Below are positions 23,471-35,070 of a DNA stretch of 64,000 nt, one piece after another (within the stretch, counting starts at the first letter, position 1; each line of letters begins with the position of its first letter). The notes under the pieces were generated by a model. The model saw nothing but the letters and a program-made list of their open reading frames with translations, did no database searches and was not told the DNA's origin. A program made the translations under genes and the position numbers. Origin of the DNA: Caprella mutica. Taxonomy: Eukaryota > Arthropoda > Malacostraca > Amphipoda > Caprellidae. The stretch lies in contig CANNZV010002598.1 in NCBI GenBank assembly GCA_947561585.1, positions 27,633 to 91,632 on the forward strand, in the 5' to 3' direction.

Positions 23471-24354
23471 ATCTAGTTATTAATTATATTCATAGTTACA
23501 TAATAAGTAAATATAATAGTGTCATACTTCAAATAAACTAATATTACATGCATAAATTAATCCTGAATAGAAAGCAACATTCATGACGTCACACATACAT
23601 TCTACAAACTTTACGTAAACAGGTCGAAAAAAGTTTGTCTCAAGTTTTGAATTTGAATCATATGATTGTTGATGCTTTTAAACACATTGGAATTATTTTT
23701 ATAGTAAGTATCTAGACACTCAATAGTGCTATTTTTCACTATGGAAATGAATTAATGGGTGCGCAATTATTCGCCCCTCTCGCGCGCAATTATCGCCCCA
23801 TCAAGGACAATTTCAATTGCGCACTACTTTCGTCAATAACTCAGATTATACAAATGCTAATTTTTTGTCCTTTGGATCGAGTATAAAAGGACTTATTGCG
23901 GTTCTTTACGTCAAATATTATTCATCTATCTGCAAAAACTAAGTTGCAGAAACCAAAAGTTTTAAGTGCGCAAGATTTGCCTCTCCCGACCCTATATGCG
24001 AACAAACATATACCTACTCAATAATGGGGCCTTTATCTTCTTATGATTCTCAGAATGAAAAAAAGCGAAATGTGAATATTTTTTATATAATTAATTGTGA
24101 ACAGAAAACTTAATCGATTTAAATTCTGCTTATTATTATATGTAATATAACCTTAGTTCTACATATTTAAAGCAAATCCCGAATTTTCTTTATTTTAAAT
24201 TGGAGAGGACCTTCAAGTGTCTGAAAATTTGGAAGCAACCAATAACTTGGAACTTACATTACTGAAACAAATATTTTTCAATGTATAAAATCACCGTTTG
24301 TCCAATGTAAAACAATTATGTTAATCAAAGTATTTACTAATTAATAGGATTGTA
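23471..24354. other. non-coding
   Basis: No gene is seen. At 23755-23825, GCGCAATTATTCGCCCC and a near repeat (GCGCAATTATCGCCCC) lie 26 bp apart. Confidence 0.5.
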
Positions 24355-25281
24355 ATCACACCAGAAAAAGTGGCAATCACACCAGAAAAAGTGGCGATCA
24401 CACCAGAAAAAGTGGCAATCACACCAGAAAAAGTGGCAATCACACCAGAAAAGTCCCAATCACACCAGAAAAAGTGGCAATCACACCAGAAAAGTGGCAA
24501 TCACACCAGAAAAAGTGGCAATCACACCAGAAAAAGTGGCAATCACACCAGAAAAAGTGGCAATCACAGCAGAAAAGTGCCAATCACACCAGAAAAAGTG
24601 CCAATCACATCAGAAAAGTGGCAATCACACCAGAAAAGTGCCAATCACACCAAAAAAGTGGCAATCACGTCAGAAAAAGTGGCAATCACACCAGAAAAAG
24701 TGGCAATCACACCAGAAAAGTGGCAATCACACCAGGAAAAGTGGCAATCACATCAGAAAAAGTGGCAATCACACCAGGAAAAGTGGCAATCACACCAGAA
24801 AAAGTGGCAATCACACCAGAAAAAGTGGCAATCACACCAGAAAAAGTGGCAATCACACCAGAAAAAGTGGCAATCACACCAGAAAAAGTGGCAATCACAC
24901 CAGAAAAGTGCCAATCACACCAGAAAAAGTGGCAATCACACCAGAAAAGTGGCAATCACACCAGAAAAAGTGGCAATCACACCAGAAAAAGTGGCAATCA
25001 CACCAGAAAAAGTGGCACCAGAAAAAGTGGCAATCACACCAGAAAAAGTGGCAATCACACCAGAAAGGTGCCAATCACACCAGGAAAAGTGGCAATCACA
25101 TCAGAAAAAGTGGCAATCACACCAGAAAAAGGGGCAATCACACCAGAAAAAGGGGCAATCACACCAGAAAAGTGGCAATCACACCAGAAAAGTGGCAATC
25201 ACACCAGAAAAGTGGCAATCACACCAGAAAAGTGGCAATCACACCAGAAAAGTGCCAATCACACCAGAAAAAGTGCCAACG
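24355..25281. repeat. 20/21-bp satellite, main array
   Basis: About 45 copies of CAATCACACCAGAAAAAGTGG, alternating 20 and 21 bp by the length of the A run, are present. Because 21 is a multiple of three, several long overlapping frames stay open by chance; these are not genes. The CACACCAG core resembles half of the 35-bp satellite, so the two families are probably related. Confidence 0.95.
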
Positions 25282-25781
25282 TAAATAAATAGTAATATCA
25301 CTTATAGTGGTTAATATACTGTCAGGTAAAAAAAGTGATAATTATTATGTAATAATTTCACAAATAATTAGTTTAATTTAATAAATTTTAAATATATAGA
25401 AGCTTTATAATTTATAAAGATGTTGTTATAAATTAAAAATAAATTATTAATTTATATCATAAGTCACATTATTTTTTTATTGAGCTGGTCATGATTGCAA
25501 ATATAATAATAAAGATAAAGATTATATTGTATATAAGAATAAAAAATAAAGATTCAATAAACATATAGATTGACATTCATTTCATTTACTGTTATATAAT
25601 TAAAGTTATAAACCAATAAATGTGTTTTTACGAACTTCTGGATGAATAAACTAAACTTTAAATTATAATTTTATGAATTAAATATTAACACCTAAATTAT
25701 TTTAGGAGATCAAGTTGTACAAATATCTCCATTAAATTTTCTTCCGTGAATGATATCATAACCTTTGGTCCAATCAAATAA
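25282..25781. other. AT-rich non-coding
   Basis: This is very AT-rich with no ordered repeat or frame. A short frame at 25690-25781 in phase with the lectin-like fragment (reading FDWTKGYD) may be its eroded continuation. Confidence 0.45.
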
Positions 25782-25961
25782 CTACCAATCCAACAAACTT
25801 GGGTTACCCTGACAAAGACAGTAAGCATCACCATTCCAGTCATTTAGCCTCCCAAGTTGTATGAAGAAGTGTTTGTGAGTTGAAGAATCTGTCTGAGGAG
25901 AGAAGGCTAGATTGAAATCTGTTCCATCCACCCATTTATAGATCTCTTCGCCATCTTTCTG
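25782..25961 (-). pseudogene. lectin-like exon remnant (second half of domain)
   Basis: The frame reads YKWVDGTDFN, then about 20 residues, then LNDWNGDAYC. This corresponds to the WVDGT and WND..C landmarks of C-type lectin domains. It ends at a TAG (25782-25784). Upstream in the same frame a TAA (25962-25964) separates it from YYLYSGL, which would be the WIGL-type strand just after an acceptor-like TTTCAG. The in-frame stop and the phase mismatch with exon 2 point to a pseudogene or a missed exon. Confidence 0.4.
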
Positions 25962-28900
25962 TTATTTGACCAATCCCGAGTAGAGATAGTACCTTAGATC
26001 TGAAATATGTAAATTAAGTTAAAATAAAAAGTAAGTTTTTTAAAATAATATTCTTCATTCCATTCATCTACACAATACATTTTTATGTATTAAGAGATTT
26101 ACTTGCCCTGTGATGATTAATTTCTAGAGTTTAGTGTTATGATTCATTGTTGCATTTTATAAAAATTGATTGGATAGTGCTTTTCTATTTTTGTCAGGTT
26201 GAGTTTAGTTTTTCTTATATTCATTTTTTTCATTATGAAGATTCAAAAATTTATTAAAAATGAACTAACGTATGTTCTTCAAATTATATATAGTGACAAT
26301 TTATTATATCAGTGGTATCTCACATCCTTTTTCTAGATAATCAGTGAATAAATATGAGGTAGTACGTATTTCAGGCCAGTGGTATAGTAATGATAATTCG
26401 AACCAGTTTCAATGTTGCAAAAGTATAATTAAATCATAACATCAATATTAATAATTCCTGAAAGTTTACTGAACCAAATAGCTTGAAATGTAATAAATTC
26501 AAAGGGAAACATGTCAACAGTTAAATTTACGTCAGATTCTGAACGTCATTCGCAGCAAATACAATGTTCATCTTGTTTACCTACCCTCAGTTCAAGAGGG
26601 GGTTTTGCTTCATACTGATACTGGGTTTTGCTTCATACTGATATTGGCCTTACTGTACACTAGTTTACAGTGTGGTAGTAAGTTTGTAACGTATAATACC
26701 CTTTGATCAGTGAAGGGGAATTTGCGTTACAATTTAACCCTAATAACCAAACCCACGAAAGTTCCGGCTGCTGATTCCTGCAAACAAGCTCGATCTAAAA
26801 CTCATTTAAAATATTAACGAATAGACTTTTCACAAATTTGTAGGTATTACTGTCATATGGACGTAGGAGTCTTTTCAAAAATAGTTCAAGAAGAGCTTAC
26901 TGATGCAGTTGGTACATGTAACAAGGGCTTACCTCTAGCACCAGTCAATGAGTCCAATCAAAAAGAATTGGATACAAAACGGGTTCATTCATTAATGGAA
27001 AGTCTGTAGGCTAGAGCTGATCAGGTGGCAATAGCACGACTGTTATCTGCATCTCTTAAAGAAACTGGAGTGTGGTTGAATGCGATTCCCAAACTGTCAT
27101 TAGGCACACACTACAAAACTTGATCCAGAGGTCCTGAGGGTAGCCATTGCACGTAGAGTGGTTGTCAGAGTTTGTGAACCTTATTATTGCCGCTGTGGTA
27201 GTGGGATGGATGTCAGAGATTTGCATGGCCTGTCTTGTAGGTACAGTTCTGGGTGTCACCTAAGATATTCGGCAATGGATGTTGTTGTGAAACGGACTTT
27301 GCATAGAGCAGGACTCCCTTCAGTGTGTAAGCCTTCTGGGCTTGAGAAGGGGGATGCTACAAGCGCTCAGATTTTGTTACTGTGTTTCCTTTCTACATGA
27401 ATTGAAAATGTCTAATTTTGGATTGCACCAATGCACATGAGTCGACACATTCGCCGAGGCATACCTCAATGATTTGGCAGTTGAGGCCGGATCAGCTGGC
27501 AGGGCTGTGGAGAACCGTACACGTCAGAAATAATCCACCTTTGGTAATATTTACATATTTGAGCCAATTGCTATAGAGACCACAGGAGCGTACGAAATCA
27601 CGAAGTCATTAGTTAGACGCCATCTTGAGACAACGAACGATTCATGGGAGTCTAACTGGTTCCATAAGCGAATAACTTTTTCGATCGAGAGAGGGAATGC
27701 CTTTAGCATTCTTTCAGCCGCGAAGGAGTGGTTATAGGCGGTCGAGTACACCCCTTACTGGTGTTCTTAAATCTTCCTTACGATCTCAATCGTAAGTTCC
27801 TGAAGGAATTCCTCTTCTATTAAGATTTTATTCTTTTTGTTTTTAATGTGAAAATATTATCTTTTTAAACAAAGAAAAAATTTCAAGATTGAGTGGTATT
27901 TTCTTCATACTAATAAAAACTCTCTGAAGATTGGGCTATTGTGATAATTAAACAAAACTTGTCTCTAAAGTAGTGTTAACGTAGCTACTATAATGTTTAT
28001 CTTTTAAGGGGAAAATAAGATGAAAGGAAAAAGTGACTAACTATAGCGTTGCCGTAAGGTTCCGCATACTCTTTATAAATTGCACTGAACTGAGCATCTG
28101 TCCTAGCAATGACCGATTTGTAACCTGAAATGCGTCTGCAAGCAAGAATGCAATGTTCTCCATTCAATTTGTAACTGGGGGTGAAATCGGCGTGGTAATA
28201 GAGACCATCTTGATCCAACTTGAGTGGAGTGTATTTTACTAAAAAAAGAACTACATAATTATTTGTAGATTGTGAGTTATTTGAAGTAGCGTGAATATGT
28301 TCACAATAAGAATGAAGTTCAACTTTTTAGAAAGCTGGATTCACACTTTTATACAGAGTATCCCAAAAAAAACGAAACCGATGTTTAAATTAGTATATTC
28401 CAACAACTAGGGTCGGACGGGGTATCACTGCGCATACCATTTTTATGGGGTATCACTCTGCACCCCTTATAATTTCAAAACCACTTGTTTCATCCTAAAT
28501 CTGATTACACCATCATTTCAAGCATCTTTTTTTCTCCCTTAAGCGTTATGAAGCACCATTATCCTCTTAGTATTTCTAGAGCTGAGTCGCGATATATGTG
28601 GTGCTGTCAGAACGAACTGAAAAAGTTTGCAGTGATGATTTCTAAATCCCGCAAACTCACAAATAACTGTTTAACCAAGATTTATAGATTCATATTGTTT
28701 TAACATGCTAGCACAAACAATAACAGTTACATTATGTCAAATTTTCAACTTCTCAGTTTCAACGGGTTTCCTGCCACAACCGCGCGCAGTGATACCCCAG
28801 ATAATTTAGAGGTAGAGGGGCATCACATCATAACAATATATGTATGCAAATAAATATAAAAAATATGAGTTCTTAGCTCTTAATGAAGGCATAAATACTG

Positions 28901-31621
28901 AATAAGGTGTAATTTATTTGTGCATTTGATTAACAATAAACTTACGATAGTAGTAGCTATGCAACTTGATGTGGAGAAATTCAAATAGGGAGAGTGGGTA
29001 TTTAGGTTTTTAAATCAAATATTGATTAACAATAAACGTACGATCGTATTATATTATTTGATATAAGTAGTTAACTAGTTGCGTACAATTTAAGTGTTAA
29101 ATTTGTTACAGATTCATTAAATATGTGTTTAAATAGCAAGTGACAAGTAGATTGGGGAGAGGGCATGTAGAGAGGGAAGCACAGATGTTTAGATGAGGGG
29201 GAGGAGGATTTAGATGTGGGAGATGGGGAAGAGAGGGAAATAGATGGGGAAGAATTGGATTTAGATGGGAAGAGAGGGAGATTTCGATGAGAAGAGAGTG
29301 TGATTAGAATGGAAGGAGAGGAGGATTTAGATGGGAAGAGAGGGGGATTAAGATGGGAAGAGAGGGATATTTAGATGGGGAAAGAAGGGGATTTCGATAG
29401 GGGAAGGAGGGGCAATAAAATGGGGACAGAAGGTGTATAGGTGGGGGAGATAAGTGCTATACTTATGCAATGCGCAGTAATACCCCTTCATGTGCGCAGT
29501 GATACCCCTATGCACTCACTAAAAGTTACGCACAAAAAATTGCCAATAACTATTTTATTTATTCAGCTATTGTTTCGAAACTGGTTGAGAACCATCCTCA
29601 TTTATGATCATTTCATCACGAGAAAAAGAGTTTCTCTAGTATCTTTAGTTTTCGAGTAAATACAGAGTTTGTGGGATTGTGCGTAGTGATACCCCGTCCG
29701 ACCCAATGGAATTAAAAGTATTCTTTCGAGAAGCATTTTGTTTTGGAACCTTTTTTTCATCCATATTTAAAATTTCATAAAGATTTATTCATTTTTGTGA
29801 ATGCTACATCGATTTTATCGAAGGGGAGTGAAAATAGATTCGCGCATAAGGTCAGAAAAACGGATAATGGAATAAATTCAAACATATAATAAATCTTTAT
29901 TAGACTGCAACTCTATTGATAAGATAGAGTTTTTTCCAGGTTTCAAAAGCATTCAAATAACTATTTCTTTTATAAATTAATGAAAATATGGAATAATGTG
30001 TTTACGTACAAAATGAAAGTCAGAGTGATGATTTTGATTTTAGCAGTGATAAAGTCGGTCAAAGTGGAAAATAAGGACGATTATTCTGCTGAGCATGTTG
30101 CCAATTGTTCTGATTGATCAATATTCCATTCATTTATCATATATAGCTTTCGTCCCCAATGATAATATCTTTCACAAAACGAACATTTCTTTGTAAGAAC
30201 AAGTTGACGAATTTTCTACTGTGTCAAAAATCAATTTCAAGTATTGATTCGATTGGTGGATAATTTTGAGATATTTAATCCATTTATCCAAACCTAACAT
30301 TTCTATCTTCTGAAAGGAGTTGCTGAACTAAATTGATTTTGTTTTCAGTTCGTTTGTACTGTCCTCTTGCCATCTGAACGACCCTTGTTAATACATCCTT
30401 TTTGTACTATGATACATTTTTCCGGATCGGCAATAATTCATAAAAAGAAAATATATTTGAATGATTTAACCTATTTTATTGATGGGGTTATGTCTAATCA
30501 AGATATATTTTACGTTCGAACTTACTTCCTTTTACTTTTTCTGACCATTTGCACAAAGCCATTTTCAACCCCCTTCATTAAAATCGTTATAACATTCACA
30601 AAAATGATTAAATCTTCATGAAATTTTTACTGAGAATGGAGAAAGGTTCAAAAACAAAATGATAATCGAAAGAGAACTGTATCTTTTGTAGTTGTTGAAA
30701 TATACTAATTAAAATTTGGGTTTCGTTTTTTTTGGGGGGGATATTCTGTATATGAAAAGGAAATGGACATTATTAGATGCAGATAACGTAATAACTAACT
30801 AAACATTCATATATTTTTCGTCACAATGTAATTGAATTAATTTTTCTCTGCTTTGTTTACTACAGAAAATTATCTCATAAATATATAACACTTGGAAAAT
30901 GATTATTTGCCTTTTAATGTAACAAACAAGATGGTCACTATTTACCATATAATTTATTATTTAATGAAGGTATTTGGTTAATAACTTGAATGATTCAAAA
31001 AGTATTGTTATCAAATGGGAATTCCATTTATCAAAATTGAGAGATGTCACTCTTCTACAATCACTATACTTCTTAATTAAGGTTGTTATTGAATAGCACG
31101 TAAATAACTCATGCAATATGATCCAGAAGTTAACAAAGTTAGAACTGAAAAGTGTAAGTATTAGAAAAGAAATATTTTTACTCACCTGATTAACAAAGTT
31201 ACATGAATATACATGATTAAATGTAAAGCCAATTCAAATCATTACCTATGTGAATTTGTATTTCGTCATTGAAATTAGTTGATTTGTTTTTATTATACAA
31301 ATAGTATTAACCATTTTATCGTTGCTTACTTGGCATTTTAGTCCAACATTTAGACTTCACAGCTTCTTTCTCGTAGTACTCTGATTCGAACTTATTTTCG
31401 GACAATCCACAGCCCCCTTCCACAGCACAGACCAGAACACACTTCTCAGTCGCATCACAAATACTACCGGCCTTAACTGTTGAAACTGGCAGAGTGACGG
31501 TAAAAGACACCAGCGTCTGAGAAACAAGAACTTCTTTCCAAGCCACTAATTGAATGACGGCAGCGATTTCACTTGTCAAAAAGTAGAGCACTAAATACAG
31601 CTTCATTCTTCTTCTGTTCAT
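25782..31621 (-). CDS. secreted C-type-lectin-like gene, multi-exon (likely decayed at 3' end)
   Basis: Three minus-strand pieces fit one gene: exon 1 (31621-31330), exon 2 (28238-28042) and an exon-like block (about 25980-25782). Exon 1 ends in the donor A|GTAAGC in phase 1. Exon 2 starts after TTTTTTTAG with two bases completing that codon, so the join is in frame. Exon 1 encodes a hydrophobic signal-like segment and a four-cysteine stretch. Exon 2 reads like the first half of a C-type lectin domain, and the third block like its second half. Exon 2 ends in phase 0, which does not fit the acceptor of the third block, and that block has an in-frame TAA. So either an exon is missed or the gene is decaying. 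Function would be carbohydrate or pathogen-surface binding outside the cell, by family only. Confidence 0.5.
26857..27533 (+). pseudogene. LINE-like retroelement fragment (post-RT region)
   Basis: Three broken frames together match the region after the reverse transcriptase that is common in invertebrate retroelement proteins. The first (26857-27123) has one TAG and contains ETGVWLNAIPKLSLGT. The second (27122-27399) contains CEPYYCRCGSGMD and LHGLSCRYSSG, a C.CG...HGLSC zinc-binding motif. The third (27441-27533) contains VDTFAEAYL and the AGSAGRAVE tail. The expected RPDG-type endonuclease stretch between the second and third is eroded. It lies antisense in the large intron of the lectin-like gene and has no function as it stands. 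Confidence 0.6.
27534..28041. other. intronic, nothing recognised
   Basis: A moderately GC-rich patch at 27550-27760 has an open minus frame but no recognisable product. A short direct repeat of AAGGAAGATT type is not significant. Confidence 0.4.
28042..28238 (-). CDS. lectin-like gene, exon 2 (first half of C-type lectin domain)
   Basis: A 197-nt exon lies between the acceptor TTTTTTTAG (28239-28240 on the complement) and the donor GTTAGT (28036-28041). It continues exon 1 in frame for 65 codons. The segment around GEHCILACRRISGY, followed by SVIARTDAQFSAIYKEY, matches the C-type-lectin pattern of a Cys-containing helix, then a short strand (LAVI-like), then an acidic/Gln helix. No stop is present. 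Confidence 0.5.
28409..29704. mobile_element. TIR element with GGGTCGGACGGGGTATCAC ends
   Basis: Ends GGGTCGGACGGGGTATCAC and its inverse GTGATACCCCGTCCGACCC bound about 1.3 kb. Internal copies of GCGCAGTGATACCCC lie at 28784-28798 and 29462-29505. The interior is non-coding and includes a purine-rich tract. Homology of the outer arms resumes on both sides, so this is a nested insertion. I could not define its target duplication. Confidence 0.6.
29150..29445 (+). repeat. purine-rich degenerate tandem repeat
   Basis: Almost 300 bp is nearly all A and G with occasional T. It is built from ~22-25 bp copies of GATTTAGATGGGAAGAGAGG. Such strand-asymmetric tracts can form triplex (H-DNA) structures; that property is inferred. 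Confidence 0.75.
30120..30210 (-). pseudogene. mariner transposase remnant
   Basis: On the minus strand FVKDIIIGDESYI followed by a stop corresponds to the mariner block around the first catalytic Asp (ITGDESWI). Further pieces at 30300-30440 are frameshifted. Nothing longer is open. Confidence 0.45.
30753..31329. other. intronic AT-rich sequence
   Basis: This is intron 1 sequence of the lectin-like gene with no repeat or frame I can support. Confidence 0.4.
31330..31621 (-). CDS. lectin-like gene, exon 1 (signal peptide and Cys-rich part)
   Basis: This exon has 97 codons plus one base from the ATG at 31621; a second in-frame ATG (31606) gives a tidier signal peptide, MKLYLVLYFLTSEIAAV. A cysteine-rich stretch follows (CDATEKCVLVCAVEGGC), then a charged segment and KCWTKMP. 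The exon ends at the donor A|GTAAGC at 31330. If the intron is not removed, the frame stops four codons later. The composition and an N-terminal leader make this the best-supported host exon in the window. Confidence 0.55.
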
Positions 31622-31908
31622 TTATTTATCGACAGGAATGGAAACAATTCGAATATTGGTGCTAAATGATATAGAAAAAGTTTCTTCCGTTTTTTTTTTC
31701 GCTGTTAAATTAACGAAACAGAGATAACATATAAACTATTATTTGACAAATTAATGCTTGCAATTAACTGCACAAATAGTTAATGGTTATAACTTACAAT
31801 TTAGTCAAAAAAGTTAATGTCGGATCGTAAATAATCGCCATATAGGCAGTATCCAGTTACTCCAGTACATCAAAGGTTGATTTTGTTATCTTAGAAAAAT
31901 GAATGGTA
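31622..31908. promoter_or_regulatory. upstream region of lectin-like exon 1
   Basis: This is AT-rich sequence 5' of the presumed start. No TATA box or initiator can be singled out. Confidence 0.25.
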
Positions 31909-32655
31909 AAGGTGCCCTTAAGCTTCGACTCTGATCGTCGAAGCTATTCTTCCCTTTCCATTTTTTTTATTAAATATTGAAGATGGAGTATCTTAGATAC
32001 TTTAAATAAATAGATGCAATAAAAAGGAAATAAAATAGAAATACTTGAATTGACTTATAGTTTTAAGGGGACTGTTTACTTGTTCTTGCAATCTTTACTG
32101 ATCTTTTTTACTTTAGTTCCAAAGAAAACATTCCAAAGAAAATCCAAAAAAAGTTTCATTTTGGTGTGACAACTATAAGTCAGTGTTGGGGGATTGAATA
32201 ATAGAGGGACAGAAAATAGGGTGTCCCACAGTAACCCTCACCCTGTTAAAATGAGCTTAGCCTCCCATTTTTGGTAGATGGCTTCGTCGTTGCCTTGGGA
32301 GACCTTTCAGTTCTCTTACAGAGACGGAAAGCTCCCTCTTTTTGTAAATGTTATTGATTTTTTTTTGTGTGTTTTTATAATTTTGAACTTTTTTGTTTAC
32401 TGCATTATATATCTCGATAACTTTTTTACTCAAATCGTACTCGCGTGGAATCTAAGGGCTCAATGGGAGTTGGTCCTTCAGAAAATTTATGGAAGCTGAT
32501 TTGTTAAGCACGAAATTCTTTTTTTTTTTTTTTTTGATCTCTTACTTTTTTTATTGAAAGAAAAGAGAAAAAACTCTTTTCTGAAAAAAAATTTTGTAAT
32601 GAAATAATAAAATGTTGAGATTGAAATTCAAAAAAAGCTTAAATGACAATCTTAG
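31909..32655 (+). mobile_element. long inverted repeat, left copy
   Basis: This segment is homologous, inverted, to 44739-45308. Shared landmarks in order are CCCTTAAGCTTCGACT with a hairpin, GCTATTCTTCC, TTAAGGGGACTGTTTA, GGCTCAATGGGAGTTGGTCC and CCCAGGTAACATT at the inner edge. It carries no gene. The two copies are either one very large foldback (~13.4 kb) or two inverted insertions of one family whose inner part is the AACATT minisatellite. Confidence 0.6.
31921..31945. other. hairpin at the outer edge of the left copy
   Basis: AGCTTCGAC and its inverse GTCGAAGCT form a 9-bp perfect stem with a 7-base loop. The right copy keeps the same hairpin at 45276-45299. Confidence 0.7.
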
Positions 32656-35070
32656 GAACCCAGGTAACATTTGAACATTCCGGGAATGTTCCATTCGGAT
32701 TTAATGTTCCCCAATATTCCCACATTCCATACTAATGCTCCCGGAATCTTCCTGGAACATAAGAATGGAATATAATTCCAATTGAATATTCAGGGAATGT
32801 TCCCTCAAGCTCATTAAATTCATAACATGTAAATTCATTTTTATGAATGTTCAGGGAATACTCGCTGAACATCAGTAAATTTATTCCATTTTCGAATCTT
32901 TTATGGAATATTCAGGGAACATTCCCTGAATATTGACCAACCTTTACATAATTCTATCAATATAGTATTTCAATGGAGTATTCGAGGGATATTCCCTGAA
33001 CATATGTTTATTCATACTATCTTCTACAATTTAATGGAATATTTAGGGAACATTCCTGGATTATTGGAAAAATTGAAGATAATCCTAAACATTCATCTCT
33101 TCCATGGGAGTATTCAAGGAATATTCCCTGAACATGAAATTTTCGAACTACCTTCTACAATTTAATGGAATGTTTAGGGAACATTCCTGGATTATCGGAT
33201 AATACTTTAAATAATTATAAGCAATCATCTCTTCCTAGGGAGTATTCAAGGAATATTCCCTGAACATAAGATTTTCAACCTATCTTCTACAATTTAATGA
33301 AATGTTTAGGGAACATTCCTGGATTATCGGATAATACTTAAAATAATCCTAAATATTCTTCTCTTCCTTGGGAGTATTCAAGGAATATTCCCTGAACATA
33401 AGATTTTCAAACTATCTTCTAAAATTTAATGGAATATTTAGGGAACATTCCTGGATTATTGGAAAAACTGAAAATAATTCTAAACATTCATCTCTTCCTT
33501 GGGAGTATTCAAAGAATATTCCCCGAATATAAGATTTTCGAACTATATTTTACAATTTAATGGAAAGTTTAGGGAACATTCCTGGATTATTGGGAAAACT
33601 GAAAATAATTCTAAACATCCATTCAAGGAATATTTCAAACTATCTTCTACAATTTAATGGAATATTTAGGGAACATTCCTGGATTATCGGATAATACTTT
33701 AAATAATTCTAATCATTCATCTCTTTCATAGGAGTATTCAAGGAATATTCCCTGAAAAAAATGGTTTTCGAACTATCTTCTACAATTTAATGGAATATTT
33801 AGGGAACATTCCTGGATTATCGGATAATACTTTAAATAATTCTAAACACCCATCTCTTCCTCGGGAGTATTCGAGGAATATTCCCTGAACATAAGATTTT
33901 CAACCTATTTCTACAATTTAATGGAATGTTTAGGGAACATCCCTGGATTATCGGATAATACTTTAAATAATTCTAAACATTCTTCTCTTCCTTGGGAGTA
34001 TTCAAGGAATATTCCAAGAACATAAGATTTTCAAACTATTTTCTACAATTTAATGGAATATTTAGGGAACATTCCTGGATTATTGGAAAAAGTTTAAATA
34101 ATTCTAAACATTCATGTCTTCCTTGGGAATATTCAAAGAGAATTTCCTGAACATATGATTTTCGAACTATCTTCTACAATTTAATGGATTATTCAGGGAA
34201 CATTCCTGGATTATTGGAAAAACTGAATTCTAAACATTAAACTCTTCCCTGGGAGTATTAAAGGAATATTCCCTGAACATAACTAGAAGCATACAATAAT
34301 CTACAATATAATGGAATGTCTAAGGAACATTCCTGGATTATAGGAAAATACTTTAAATAATTCTAACAATCAACAATTTCAATTGAGTGTATTCAAGGAA
34401 TATTCCCTGAATATAAGTTTATTTATTCTATATTCTACAATTAAGTGGAATTTTTAGGGAATATTCGTGGATTATCGGAGAATACTTTAAATGATTAAAC
34501 TAAATAAATGGATTTCTTGAGGAGAATTTCCATAACATAAGTATAGATGCAAACAATATTCTACTAGTAAATGGAATCTTCAAGGAATATTCCTGGATTA
34601 TCAGAAGATACTTTAAATAATTCTAACATTTTAGTATATCATTTGAGTACCAAAGGAATATTCCCTCAATATTAGCATATTCATACGATCTTTTATTTTT
34701 TAAGTTATTTTAAGTTTTACCGATAATCCAGGAATGTTCTACATTCCATTATATTGTAGAATATTGTATGCATATAGTTATGTTCAGTGGTTTTTTCTTT
34801 AATACTTTGCAAGTATTATTTGTAATTATAAGAATATTTGTAATATTTGTAATATTCGTAATATTTGTAATATTTGTAATATTGTAATATTTGTAATATT
34901 TATAATATTTGTAATATTTAAAGTGTTATCCGATAATCCAAGAGTGTTCCCACAACATTCCATTAAATTATAGCAGATAGTTTGAAAATATTATGTTCAG
35001 GGAATATTTCTTGAATATTCCCAAGGATTTTTAATTCAGAATTCTAATTAATCAATATTATTGCTACCTA
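32656..35070. mobile_element. minisatellite foldback, AACATT family (long copy)
   Basis: The element starts CCCAGGTAACATTTGAACAT. The left arm (to about 34690) has about fourteen ~130-bp units. Each has one AGGAATATTCCCTGAACAT and one AGGGAACATTCCTGGATTAT, themselves near-palindromic. At about 34710 the orientation flips: CCAGGAATGTTC and ATGTTCAGGGAATA follow in reverse complement to about 35070, ending near GCTACCTAG. Between the arms is a short ATTTGTAATATT microsatellite (34830-34920). There is no coding sequence. It shares its end with 44023-44738. Confidence 0.75.

Larger units (their letters stand above)
28350..30752. mobile_element. mariner-like element with ~270-bp inverted repeats
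   Basis: The left end TATACAGAGTATCCC and the right end, reverse-complemented TATACAGAATATCCC, are followed by matching CAAAAAAAACGAAACC and further homologous sequence. The inverted arms extend over 28350-28408 plus 29705-29900 on the left and about 30480-30752 on the right. TA dinucleotides bound it. A second TIR element (28409-29704) is inserted in the left arm. The centre has a degenerate mariner transposase trace. It lies in intron 1 of the lectin-like gene. Confidence 0.65.

Noticed and set aside
24370..25292. Overlapping long plus-strand frames of 264-304 codons rich in ITPEKVA or QSHQK
   Set aside because: They are three phases of the same 20/21-bp satellite. All are equally open and encode only the repeat.
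26377..26410. AGTGGTATAGT...TTCGAACC as a tRNA-like sequence
   Set aside because: No acceptor or anticodon stems can be formed around it.
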